DNA of 64,000 nucleotides from JANRKB01 sp033763695 (GTDB lineage Bacteria > Planctomycetota > Phycisphaerae > Phycisphaerales > UBA1924): contig JANRKB010000052.1 of assembly GCA_033763695.1 (NCBI GenBank), positions 1 to 64,000 of the forward strand, written 5' to 3'. Positions 19,346 to 27,391 of the stretch are shown here, piece after piece. Each line of letters opens with the position of its first letter. Position 1 is the stretch's first letter. A program made the position numbers and the translations under genes. The notes below the pieces were generated by a model. The model was not told the DNA's origin and searched no databases. It worked only from the letters and a program-made list of their open reading frames with translations.

Positions 19346-19929
19346 GGAACACAGAGGAAACAGAGAAAACGCGGGAGGAGGCAGAGAAGAAGGAATGGGA
19401 AGGTGGGGAAAGCGACGGACCTCTATTGGTGCTCGTATCGAGTGTGCTTGGGCAAGGCTGCGGGGTTCAGTCGTCTGTAGACGCCGTCCTTGAGCCGCAA
19501 TGCGTGAAAGTTGATCAGTAATCCGAGGGGTAGACGCGACGCCTTGAGGTAACTCGTTAGTTGTGCGAGATGCGCGTCTGCAACTTCGCTGCTTGCCTTG
19601 ATCTCGACGACGACGAGGTCGTTCACGACCAAATCGAGACGCTGCTCGCCGAGTTCGATCGACTTGTACTGGACGCGTATCGGGTACTGCCGTTTCACTT
19701 CCAGCCCAGCGTTCCTCAACTCAAAGTTGAACGCCTCTTCATAGAGCCGCTCGAGCAAGCCAGGCCCGAGCTGGGTGTGAACCTCCATCGCAAGCCCAAT
19801 CACGCGCTTTGTCAGTTCATTCCATTCCTGAGGAATCTGAGCGTTGAGGTACTCGGCGGCAGGACCAGCACCACATTCCGATGTCTTCACCTCTGTGCCC
19901 TCCTTTCCGCTCTGTTTCCTCTGTGTTCC
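19346..19929. mobile_element. GxxExxY gene cassette bounded by a perfect 20-bp inverted repeat
   Basis: GGAACACAGAGGAAACAGAG at 19346-19365 is repeated exactly in inverse orientation at 19910-19929. Between the arms lies the GxxExxY gene and little else. The inner flanks are also purine/pyrimidine-biased (GGGAGGAGGCAGAGAAG on one side, ACAGAGG on the other). The right arm ends about 10 bp from the moxR stop and the left arm begins about 15 bp from the DUF58 start. The cassette therefore fills almost exactly the space between two genes that are normally adjacent. No transposase is encoded and no target duplication is evident. Confidence 0.7.
19423..19890 (-). CDS. GxxExxY family protein
   Basis: A 155-aa protein with the name-giving motif in GPGLLERLYEEAF (residues about 42-54), then the RQYPIRVQYKSIELGEQRLDLVV and VVVEIKASSEV blocks, and a LLINFHALRLKDGVYR ending. 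The D...ExK arrangement looks like a PD-(D/E)XK nuclease-like core, and the family is often proposed to be related to that fold, but activity is not established here. The likely start is a GTG at 19890, placed directly after ACAGAGG, so the repeat-like sequence may supply the ribosome site. It sits inside the inverted repeat described separately and breaks the moxR-DUF58 pair. Confidence 0.88.
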   Translation of the reverse strand: MKTSECGAGPAAEYLNAQIPQEWNELTKRVIGLAMEVHTQLGPGLLERLYEEAFNFELRNAGLEVKRQYPIRVQYKSIELGEQRLDLVVNDLVVVEIKASSEVADAHLAQLTSYLKASRLPLGLLINFHALRLKDGVYRRLNPAALPKHTRYEHQ

Positions 19930-19939
19930 CGCATCGGTC

Positions 19940-20995
19940 TCACACCTTCTCCGGCCCGGTCGTCGTCAGTTCCAGGATCTGCCCAACAAGACCATCGCTG
20001 TCAATGCGATCGGCCTCGGCCTCGAAGTTGAGCAGCACGCGATGCCGCAGCGCGAGCACGGCCACCGCCTTCACATCCGCATAGCCCACGTGATAGCGAC
20101 CGTCGATCAACGCTCGCACCTTCGCCCCCAGCAAGAGCGCCTGCGCGCCGCGCGGCGAGGCTCCGCAGCGGATGTACTTGTTCGTCACGCCCTGCGGCCC
20201 GCCCGCGGCCGTGTCCGTGCCCGGGTGCGTCGCGAGGACAAGCCGCGCGACATAGTCCTTCACATGCGGCGCGACCACCACGCCGCGCACGAGCTTCTGG
20301 GCCGCGAGGATCGTCGGTCCGTCCATGATTGCCTTGACCTCGGGGCTTTGCGTGCTGGTCGTGCGATCAAGAATCGTCATCAGATCATCGAGTTTGCTGT
20401 AGCCGACGTTGATCTTGAAGATGAAGCGGTCGAGCTGTGCTTCGGGCAGCGGATAGGTGCCTTCCTGCTCGATCGGATTCTGCGTCGCGAGCACGAAGAA
20501 CGGCTTGTCGAGTTTGTACGTCACGCCTGAGACGGTGACGCTCTGTTCCTGCATGGCTTCGAGCAGGGCGGACTGCGTCTTGGGTGTTGCGCGATTGATT
20601 TCGTCGGCGAGCACGATCTGGGCGAAGATCGGGCCACGCTGGAACTCAAACTTGCGCCGCCCGGTCTCGGGGTCTTCCATCACGATGTTGGTGCCGATGA
20701 CGTCGGCGGGCATGAGGTCGGGCGTGAACTGGATGCGGCTGAAGGGCAGTTGCAGCGACTGCGCCAGCGTGCGCACCAGCAGCGTCTTGCCCAGGCCCGG
20801 CACGCCTTCGAGCAGCGTATTGCCGCCGATGAAGAGCGACATCAACACGGCATCGACCACGTCCGAGTGGCCGACCACCACCTTGCCAATCTCGGCCTTC
20901 ACGGCCTTGAACGTGTCGCGGAACTGCTCGCACTGCCGCTTGATCTCCTCGGGAGTGGCGGCGGGCATGTTGGCATTGGAAGGCATCGTGGTCAT
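19940..20995 (-). CDS. MoxR-family AAA+ ATPase
   Basis: A 351-aa MoxR ATPase. Walker A is GVPGLGKT near residue 67 and Walker B is IVLADEINR; sensor 1 lies in FFVLATQNPIEQEGTYPLPEAQLDRF. MoxR proteins act as chaperone-like remodelers with VWA partners, and three VWA-type proteins are encoded in the same cluster. ATG 20995; 57 bp separate it from the upstream two-VWA gene. The downstream partner DUF58 is now 610 bp away because of the GxxExxY cassette. Confidence 0.95.
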   Translation of the reverse strand: MTTMPSNANMPAATPEEIKRQCEQFRDTFKAVKAEIGKVVVGHSDVVDAVLMSLFIGGNTLLEGVPGLGKTLLVRTLAQSLQLPFSRIQFTPDLMPADVIGTNIVMEDPETGRRKFEFQRGPIFAQIVLADEINRATPKTQSALLEAMQEQSVTVSGVTYKLDKPFFVLATQNPIEQEGTYPLPEAQLDRFIFKINVGYSKLDDLMTILDRTTSTQSPEVKAIMDGPTILAAQKLVRGVVVAPHVKDYVARLVLATHPGTDTAAGGPQGVTNKYIRCGASPRGAQALLLGAKVRALIDGRYHVGYADVKAVAVLALRHRVLLNFEAEADRIDSDGLVGQILELTTTGPEKV

Positions 20996-21052
20996 CGGTT
21001 CACACTCCGTGCAGCGGCATCGTGTTGCCGCGATTCAATCGTTCTGCTTTGG

Positions 21053-24000
21053 TTACTGCTCTTCATCCGTCATTTCATCGCGAGCCCGCCGCTTGGCCTT
21101 GAGCAGCGCGGACATGCTCTCCGCCGCGTCTTGCTTGGCGGTCTTGGGCATCGGCGGCTGGCCGGGCGTGGTGCCTGAGGGGCGCGCACCTTCGACCTTC
21201 GGCGCGCCGGGCACACCCGCGCCGCCGTCCTTGGGCGCTTCGAACTTCACGCCGGCCGCGGCTTGGGCCGTCTCGCTCTGCACCGTCGGGCGCGACGACT
21301 GCGCTTCGCCATTCGACGCTGTCGCGCCGGTGTTGATGCGCTTGGCCGCTTGCTCGCGGGCGGTGCGCAGCGCATCGGCACGCGTCGCGCTTGATTCGCT
21401 CTTCTGCGCTCCGCGTCGGATGAATCGCGCGATCGCCATCGGATCGATCCGGACGCGCCGCACGCCGACATCGGTGAGGAACGCCGCCATGCCGATCGCC
21501 AGCATCCACGGCCAGAACGCCCGCGTCTGCACCGGCACCGGCAGACCCTCCGCGCTCCACAGGTTCACCTGCGTCGGATCGGTGCCGATCGTGCGGCCGC
21601 CGGTCATCTGCCGCACCTGCTCGAGCAGCGCGGCGTTGTCCTCCAGCACGCGATACTCATCGCTGAAGGGGCGATTGATCGCCGCCTGCACATTGCCTTC
21701 CATCGTGCCGCCGTCGTCGCGCGGGGCGGCGTAGCGCAGCGACACGATTGATGTGCCCGCCTGATCGGCTTTCACGCGTCCTTCGTAGCGGCCGGGGCCG
21801 ACCTGCACGAGTTCGACGTCCTGTGCTGTGCCGTCGGGGAGCGCGACGCGTCCCTTGAAGCGGGCGAAGTTGAGCCGCTCGCCCTTGTTGTCGACGGCCT
21901 CGGCCACGACCAGCACTTGGTCGCCTTGTTGCTCGGTTGTCACGCGGACGTTCGATGAGCCGGTGGGCCGCATCGCCCAGCGCACATGCTGTTCCCAGAA
22001 CGCCTTGAACTGCGGCCAGGCTACCCAGTTGCGTCCCCAGCGGCTCGTGACGTCGCTGGTGAATGCGACGCTGCGGCCAAGGCCGTACTGCCACTGCGCG
22101 AGGATCGGGTCATTCTCCTTGCCGCGCAGTGTGACGAGCGAGAGACCTTCGCGCTCGGCGGTGACGACATAGCCCGAGATCGGCGGCACGGACCCGATGC
22201 CCTTGAACGTCTCAGACGCGATGCCCGCGGAGGCGGGCACGAACGCCGGGCCTTCCCAGATCAGACTGCGGCGCACGGTCTGGGCTTCCTTGATGAAGAT
22301 CTGCGGCAGAGTGGCGAGGGCCGCCTGCGTGTCGATGTGATAGTGCTTGCCGTTGGTCTTGCGGCTGATCTCGGCCATCTTGCTGGTGTCGCTGCCCGAG
22401 TGCGGATAAACGCCCACCGTGCTGATGCTGATCTTCGCGTCGACGTACTTCTGGAGCAGCGCGTTGGACGGAATCGCAGGGTCGCCGTCGGAGATCATGA
22501 CGACGTGCTTCTGACCGGCGTCGCTCGCCATCAGTCCTTTGTACGCGACCTCGAGCGATGGCGCGAAGTCGGGCATGTCGCCGAACTGGAGGTTGTTGAT
22601 GCTGCGCTTGATGGCGACGCCGTCGCCGATGGGCGAGAGCGGATGCACCCAGTCGGTGCCGCTGCCGAAGTCGAACTCGACGATGCCCGCCAGATCGCGG
22701 GCCGAGAGCGCGTTGACGGCGGCCTCGCAGACTTTCTTGCCGTAGAACCGCCCGTCGGGCATCTCGCACGAGTGAATGACCAGCGCGAGCGCACCCTTGG
22801 GCATCTGGCGTTTCTGCGGCGGATCAAGGCGCACCGGCAGCGCGTCCTCCAGGGGCGACCCGATCCATCCGCCCGCGCCGAAGGACTCAGGCCCGCCGAT
22901 CATGACGAGTCCGCCGCCCGCGTCGTGGATGTATCGCTTGAGTTCTTCCTGCTGATTGACGCTCATCGCGTACGCCGACTGATTGATGAGCACGATGGCG
23001 TCGTAGCCGCTCATCTCCGCCAGCCCGGGCGGCAGGCCGTCGGGCCCGGCGACCGTCGTCTCAAGCTTGGCCTCGCGCAGGGCCTGATCGATGAACTGGG
23101 CATCGCGCGGCTCATTGGCAAGGATGAGCACGCGACCTTCGCCAGAGACGAAACTCACGGCGGTCGCCGCGTTGTTCTCGACCACAGTGTCGCCGATCAT
23201 CTTGCCGTCGACGATGTCAGGCTCGAAGACCGCCTTGAAGTTCTGGGCACCGTGACGATGCATCGTCACGGGAACGCTGAGCACATTCAGACCCTGCTTG
23301 AGGTCGACGACGCTCGCGTTGCTTTCGCTGGCGGGGTCGAGATCGACGACGTCGCCGTTGAGCGTGAGACTGAGCCGGCCGCGGGTGGGCTTGTTGGCCT
23401 GCACCACGACCTTGACGTTGACGTTCTCGCCCATGCGGGCGTTGGCGGGCACGACGACGCGATCGACGAGCACTTCGTCTTCATACTTGTAGCGCAGCGG
23501 CAGGACATCGATCGGCACCTTGGCGGCTTTGGCGGCTTCGGCGGCCTGGAGCAGACTGCCCGCGGTCTCGTTGCCGTCGGTCGCGAGCACGATGCGATTG
23601 GCGGCGTCGCGCGGCATCACCGCGAGTGCGAGCTGCACTGCCGACGCGAGGTCGGTCTGGTCCGTCGCGCCGATGAAGTTCTTCTCAAGGATGCGATTGG
23701 CCTTGCTGGGCAGCGACTGGACGTACGCGCTCTTGGCCGCCGTCACCATGCCGAGCAGGCCGCGTTCGGCGTCGGGCGATTGGCGTGCCGCGTCCTCCAT
23801 GAAGCGTTCGACGCGCTCCTGCAGGCCGGTCGGAACGGACTGGCTGGCGTCAAGGACGAACGTGACCGCGACGTCCTTGGACTCACGCCGCCAGCGCGGC
23901 TCGGCGAGCGCGGCGACAAACAGCGCGAGCACGATGAGACGCGCCACCAGCGCGACCCAGCGCGTCACCGGCCCGAGGCCCGCGAGACTCTTGCGCCCGA

Positions 24001-24127
24001 TCCACCACGACAGCACGCCCAGCACTGGCAAAAGCCACAGCCACCACGGGCTGACGAACTCGATCGGCCCGACGACGAACGTGCTCACGCCCAGCGTGTG
24101 CGCGAGCGGCGGAAGCGACGGCATCAT
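21053..24127 (-). CDS. large membrane protein with two VWA-like domains and a GATase1-like domain
   Basis: A 1024-aa protein. Two N-terminal membrane helices (about 28-40 and 58-76), a first VWA domain with VLDASQSVP, and a beta-rich region. Then a class I amidotransferase-like fold (GGGLVMIGGPESFGAGGW, without an obvious catalytic Cys), a second VWA-like region (VVMISDGDPAIPS), another membrane helix near residue 860 (FWPWMLAIGMAAFL), and a disordered cytoplasmic tail. This layout matches the large VWA proteins of planctomycete Bat-like operons. ATG 24127 overlaps the stop of the preceding NHL gene (ATGA), implying coupling; ATG 24124 is an alternative. Confidence 0.85.
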   Translation of the reverse strand: MMPSLPPLAHTLGVSTFVVGPIEFVSPWWLWLLPVLGVLSWWIGRKSLAGLGPVTRWVALVARLIVLALFVAALAEPRWRRESKDVAVTFVLDASQSVPTGLQERVERFMEDAARQSPDAERGLLGMVTAAKSAYVQSLPSKANRILEKNFIGATDQTDLASAVQLALAVMPRDAANRIVLATDGNETAGSLLQAAEAAKAAKVPIDVLPLRYKYEDEVLVDRVVVPANARMGENVNVKVVVQANKPTRGRLSLTLNGDVVDLDPASESNASVVDLKQGLNVLSVPVTMHRHGAQNFKAVFEPDIVDGKMIGDTVVENNAATAVSFVSGEGRVLILANEPRDAQFIDQALREAKLETTVAGPDGLPPGLAEMSGYDAIVLINQSAYAMSVNQQEELKRYIHDAGGGLVMIGGPESFGAGGWIGSPLEDALPVRLDPPQKRQMPKGALALVIHSCEMPDGRFYGKKVCEAAVNALSARDLAGIVEFDFGSGTDWVHPLSPIGDGVAIKRSINNLQFGDMPDFAPSLEVAYKGLMASDAGQKHVVMISDGDPAIPSNALLQKYVDAKISISTVGVYPHSGSDTSKMAEISRKTNGKHYHIDTQAALATLPQIFIKEAQTVRRSLIWEGPAFVPASAGIASETFKGIGSVPPISGYVVTAEREGLSLVTLRGKENDPILAQWQYGLGRSVAFTSDVTSRWGRNWVAWPQFKAFWEQHVRWAMRPTGSSNVRVTTEQQGDQVLVVAEAVDNKGERLNFARFKGRVALPDGTAQDVELVQVGPGRYEGRVKADQAGTSIVSLRYAAPRDDGGTMEGNVQAAINRPFSDEYRVLEDNAALLEQVRQMTGGRTIGTDPTQVNLWSAEGLPVPVQTRAFWPWMLAIGMAAFLTDVGVRRVRIDPMAIARFIRRGAQKSESSATRADALRTAREQAAKRINTGATASNGEAQSSRPTVQSETAQAAAGVKFEAPKDGGAGVPGAPKVEGARPSGTTPGQPPMPKTAKQDAAESMSALLKAKRRARDEMTDEEQ

Positions 24128-25206
24128 GAGCCACCGCCTTTCGCGCCGGGCACTGCAGCGATCGCTGGGAGCGTGAGCCGCGCCGCCGGCGCATCAAACT
24201 TCACCACGCGGTTGTTGCCCGAGTCGAGCACAAACGCATTCTGCCCCACCACGGTCACCGCCCACGGCGAAGCAAGTTGCCCCGGCGCACGCCCGGGCGC
24301 TCCGATCGTCCGCAGGCGCACACCCTTGACGACATCGACGACGCTGACGCGATTGCCGCCGAACTCGCTGACGAGTGCGGTGCCGTCGTCGAGCAGGCAC
24401 AGGCCGTAGGGATAGGTGAAGAGATCCGAGCCTTCCTTGCCGTCGACGTGAACGCCGATCCACGCGATGAGCTTTCCATCAAGCGTGAAGCGTCCGATGC
24501 GATGATTGCACGCGTCGGTGAGGACAAGTTCATTGCGCTTGCGATCGATCTCCATCGATTGCGGGCGGTTGAACTCCACGTCAGGCCCCGTGCCGCTGCC
24601 GAACTTGCCGAACGCGCGGACGAAGCGATAGGCACCGTCGAGATCGAGGTCATAGATCGAGATGCGATCGTGCCCGCCGTATTCGCTCACGAGCAGACGC
24701 GACGGCGTGCGGCCATCGGGGCCGGGCACGACCGCGACATCGGTCGGATAAATGAACTGACCATCACCCTCGCCGTAGGACCCGAACTGCTTCTCAAGCA
24801 CGAACGCGTCGATTGGGCCGGTGGTCGCGTCGCTGGGGCGATAGACCATGACGCGGTGGTAGTGCGTGTCGGGGACGAACACGCGGAGGCTCGGGGCACG
24901 CGGGCCGTCGGGTGCCCAGACCGCGATGCCCGTGGGCTTGCCGAGCTTCCACTCGGGCATCTGCCACAGCGCGGTGACGGCGTGCGTTTTGGAGTCGATG
25001 CGCTGGACCCGCGCCATCTTGTCGATGATCCACAGCGACTCGCCGTCGCTGTCCATCGCGCGGGGATAGGAGAACTGCCCGGGGTTGATGCCGACCTCGC
25101 CGAAGATCTCGGTGTAGGCGACGGGCGTGGCACCGGCGTCGTCGGAGCGCGAGCAGGCGGCGAGCGAGAGGAGCGCAAGGCCGGCGGGGATCAGGCCGCG
25201 CAGCAT
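24124..25206 (-). CDS. NHL-repeat lipoprotein
   Basis: A 360-aa exported lipoprotein. The signal peptide ends in the lipobox LLSLAAC (Cys about residue 17), then NHL-type beta-propeller repeats built around motifs such as INPGQFSYPRAM, DGQFIYPTDV and NRVVKFD. NHL propellers mediate binding rather than catalysis. I chose the ATG at 25206 because the signal peptide starts there. An in-frame ATG at 25266 would add 20 Arg/Pro-rich residues, and a possible -10 element lies just upstream of 25266. It is the first gene of the Bat-like cluster and overlaps the next by 4 bp. Confidence 0.85.
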   Translation of the reverse strand: MLRGLIPAGLALLSLAACSRSDDAGATPVAYTEIFGEVGINPGQFSYPRAMDSDGESLWIIDKMARVQRIDSKTHAVTALWQMPEWKLGKPTGIAVWAPDGPRAPSLRVFVPDTHYHRVMVYRPSDATTGPIDAFVLEKQFGSYGEGDGQFIYPTDVAVVPGPDGRTPSRLLVSEYGGHDRISIYDLDLDGAYRFVRAFGKFGSGTGPDVEFNRPQSMEIDRKRNELVLTDACNHRIGRFTLDGKLIAWIGVHVDGKEGSDLFTYPYGLCLLDDGTALVSEFGGNRVSVVDVVKGVRLRTIGAPGRAPGQLASPWAVTVVGQNAFVLDSGNNRVVKFDAPAARLTLPAIAAVPGAKGGGS

Positions 25207-25275
25207 CGCGACAGCACGACGCCGAATCGGACGCAGGCAGGGGATGGGACTCGGAACGCCGCGCATCTGCACCAA

Positions 25276-25281
25276 TGTATA
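25276..25281 (-). promoter_or_regulatory. possible -10 element for the Bat-like cluster
   Basis: On the minus strand the sequence reads ACTATACATTGG, with TATACA as a candidate -10 hexamer about 70 nt before the NHL-lipoprotein ATG. No convincing -35 is found at 16-18 nt, so this is tentative. Confidence 0.3.
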
Positions 25282-25390
25282 GTGAAAGACGGGTGAAGGT
25301 TGCGGATGTTCGCGCATGACAACACATTTGCGCGCAAATCGAGACATGCGCGGACGCGCGGCGTGCGGCGCATGCTGCCGGGGAGCGTGA

Positions 25391-25640
25391 GGCAGCACCG
25401 ATGTCCTCGAAGACGAGGACATCGGTGGCACGGGAGACAGGTTGATTGTCTGTCATGCGCGAGGGGGGGCGCAGTTCGCACCCCTTCCGCAAACCCTCCG
25501 CGCCGGGGCGTGCGTCAAGGCAGCACCGATGTCCTCGAAGACGAGGACATCGGTGGCACGGAAGGCAGATTGGTTGCCTGTCATGCGCGAGGGGTGCGCA
25601 GTTCGCACCCCTTCCCCAACCACTCCCCTCCGGGGAGGGG
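25391..25640. repeat. 128-bp tandem repeat with composite palindromes
   Basis: Two direct copies start at 25391 and 25519. Each begins with the 13-bp stem ACCGATGTCCTCG/CGAGGACATCGGT with loop AAGA (25397-25426 and 25525-25554), followed by GGTGGCACGG. A second palindrome follows (AGGGGTGCG CAGTT CGCACCCCT in copy 2, degenerate in copy 1), then a CCCC/GGGG stem. The array lies between the NHL gene and the M32 gene, both on the minus strand, and could act as a transcript end for M32. Related single copies occur at 36602-36642 and 56362-56404. Confidence 0.75.
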
Positions 25641-25642
25641 CG

Positions 25643-27205
25643 TCAGATGCCGTAGACCTCGCCGAGTTTGCGTTCGAGGTGGCGGAGCAGCGGTTCGGCG
25701 CTGAGCGGCGCGCCGGTGACGCGCTGGCAGAGGTCGCCGGCGCGATAGCGACGGCCGTGGATGTGGATGTTGGTGTTGAGCCACTTCTTGAGCGCGCTGT
25801 AGTCGCCCTTGGCCATCTGCGCGTCGAGGCCCTTGACCTTCTTCTGGATCGTCTCCCAGAACTGGGCGGCGTAGAGGTTGCCCAGCGTGTAGGTCGGGAA
25901 GTAACCGATCAGGCCGAAGGACCAGTGCACGTCCTGGAGGCAGCCGCGGCGATCGTCGGGCACCTTCACGCCCAGGTACTCGGCATACTTGGCGTTCCAG
26001 ACGCCGGGCACATCCTTGACGTTGAGCGTGCCGTTGAGCAGGCCGCGTTCGATCTCGAAGCGCACCATGACGTGCATGTTGTACGTGGCCTCGTCGGCCT
26101 CGACGCGGATGAAGCTGGGCGTGCAGGTGTTGACGGCGCGATAAAGACGCTCGGTGGTCACCTTGGCGGCGGCCTTGCCGAAGGCCTTCTTGACGCGCGG
26201 CGTCAGCCAGCCGACGAACGGCCTGCCGCGACCCACGAAGTTCTCCCACATGCGGCTCTGGCTTTCGTGAATGCCGAGGCTGATCGCCTCAGCCAGCGGC
26301 GTGCCGAAGAGGGCGACGGGGCCGTCGCGCTTGGCGTTGTAGACCTTGGGCAAGCCCTGCTCGTACATGCCGTGGCCGGCTTCGTGCATGGTGCCGAAGA
26401 GCGCGTCGGTGAACTTCTCATCGCGATAACGCGTGGTGAGTCGCGTGTCGCCGGGGGCCAGGCCTTCGCAGAAGGGATGGGTGGTGGCGTCGAGTCTGCC
26501 GCTGGAGAGATCAAAGCCGATCGCGCGAAGCACCTCGTGCCCGAGCTCGTGCTGAGCCGCGGCGGGCGCCTTGAGCCCCAGCACGGAGGTGTCGAGCTTG
26601 GTCTTGCTCGCCTTGACGCGCCGGATGATGTCGGTGAGGCGGGCACGCAGGGGCGTGAAGGTCGCCTCGATCATGGCGGCGGTCGCGCCGGGCTCGTACT
26701 CGTTGAGCAGCGCGTCGTAGGCCTCGCCGCCGCTCGGGACGCCGTAGCACTCGGCCTTGCGGCGCGCGAGGGCGAACATCTTCTCCAGGTGCGGGGCGAA
26801 GGCCTTGAAGTTGCTCTTCTCGCGCGCCACCTTCCACGCGGCCTGGGCGTCGCTGCCGGTCTTGGCCCACGCCTCCACCAAGTCCTTGGGCAGCTTGGTC
26901 GCCAGGTCATAGTCGCGGCGGATTTCGCGGAGGTTGGCGGCGATGCGATCGTCGGCGGTGAGTGAAGCATCCGACTCGCATGCCGCGAGCAGTTCGCCGA
27001 CGCGCGAGCTGGTGCGGCGTTCGTGGATCATGCCGGCGAGGAGGGCCTTCTGATCGCCGCGGGCGGAGTTGCCGCCCTCGGGCATGTAGGTTTCCTGATC
27101 CCAGCCGAGCAGGGCGGCGATGGAGCCGAGGTGAGAAGCCTCGCGCAGCATGGCGCAGAGTTCGATGTACTGGTTGGAAACCGCCGCGTTGTTATCCGTT
27201 GCCAT
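25643..27205 (-). CDS. carboxypeptidase M32 (Taq type)
   Basis: A 520-aa zinc metallocarboxypeptidase that removes C-terminal residues from peptides. The zinc-binding motif HEAGH lies in GTMHEAGHGMYEQGLP, and the downstream metal-ligand Glu region is IHESQSRMWEN. Other M32 blocks (AALLGWDQETYMP at the N-terminus and RYRAGDLCQRVTG at the C-terminus) are present. There is no signal peptide, so it is cytoplasmic. ATG 27205 is used; ORF codons upstream lack conservation. It is isolated from its neighbours on both sides. Confidence 0.95.
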   Translation of the reverse strand: MATDNNAAVSNQYIELCAMLREASHLGSIAALLGWDQETYMPEGGNSARGDQKALLAGMIHERRTSSRVGELLAACESDASLTADDRIAANLREIRRDYDLATKLPKDLVEAWAKTGSDAQAAWKVAREKSNFKAFAPHLEKMFALARRKAECYGVPSGGEAYDALLNEYEPGATAAMIEATFTPLRARLTDIIRRVKASKTKLDTSVLGLKAPAAAQHELGHEVLRAIGFDLSSGRLDATTHPFCEGLAPGDTRLTTRYRDEKFTDALFGTMHEAGHGMYEQGLPKVYNAKRDGPVALFGTPLAEAISLGIHESQSRMWENFVGRGRPFVGWLTPRVKKAFGKAAAKVTTERLYRAVNTCTPSFIRVEADEATYNMHVMVRFEIERGLLNGTLNVKDVPGVWNAKYAEYLGVKVPDDRRGCLQDVHWSFGLIGYFPTYTLGNLYAAQFWETIQKKVKGLDAQMAKGDYSALKKWLNTNIHIHGRRYRAGDLCQRVTGAPLSAEPLLRHLERKLGEVYGI

Positions 27206-27391
27206 TGTGCCGACTCCGCGTTGCACCACCTGTGAGCGCTGGCCCGCGGCGTCCGTTCAGCGCGAACGGAGCGTCAGACCCGCAGCGCGAGTGTATCGCG
27301 CGTCCAGACGCGGAAGCATCGAGAAACTGTGGCCCGATGAATCGTCGGTGTGGGGCAGGCAGACAGTGGTCGCGGTTCAACGAGCCGCTCT

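Noticed and set aside
21986..24409. 807-aa plus-strand frame
   Set aside because: Antisense to the double-VWA gene; no recognisable domain.
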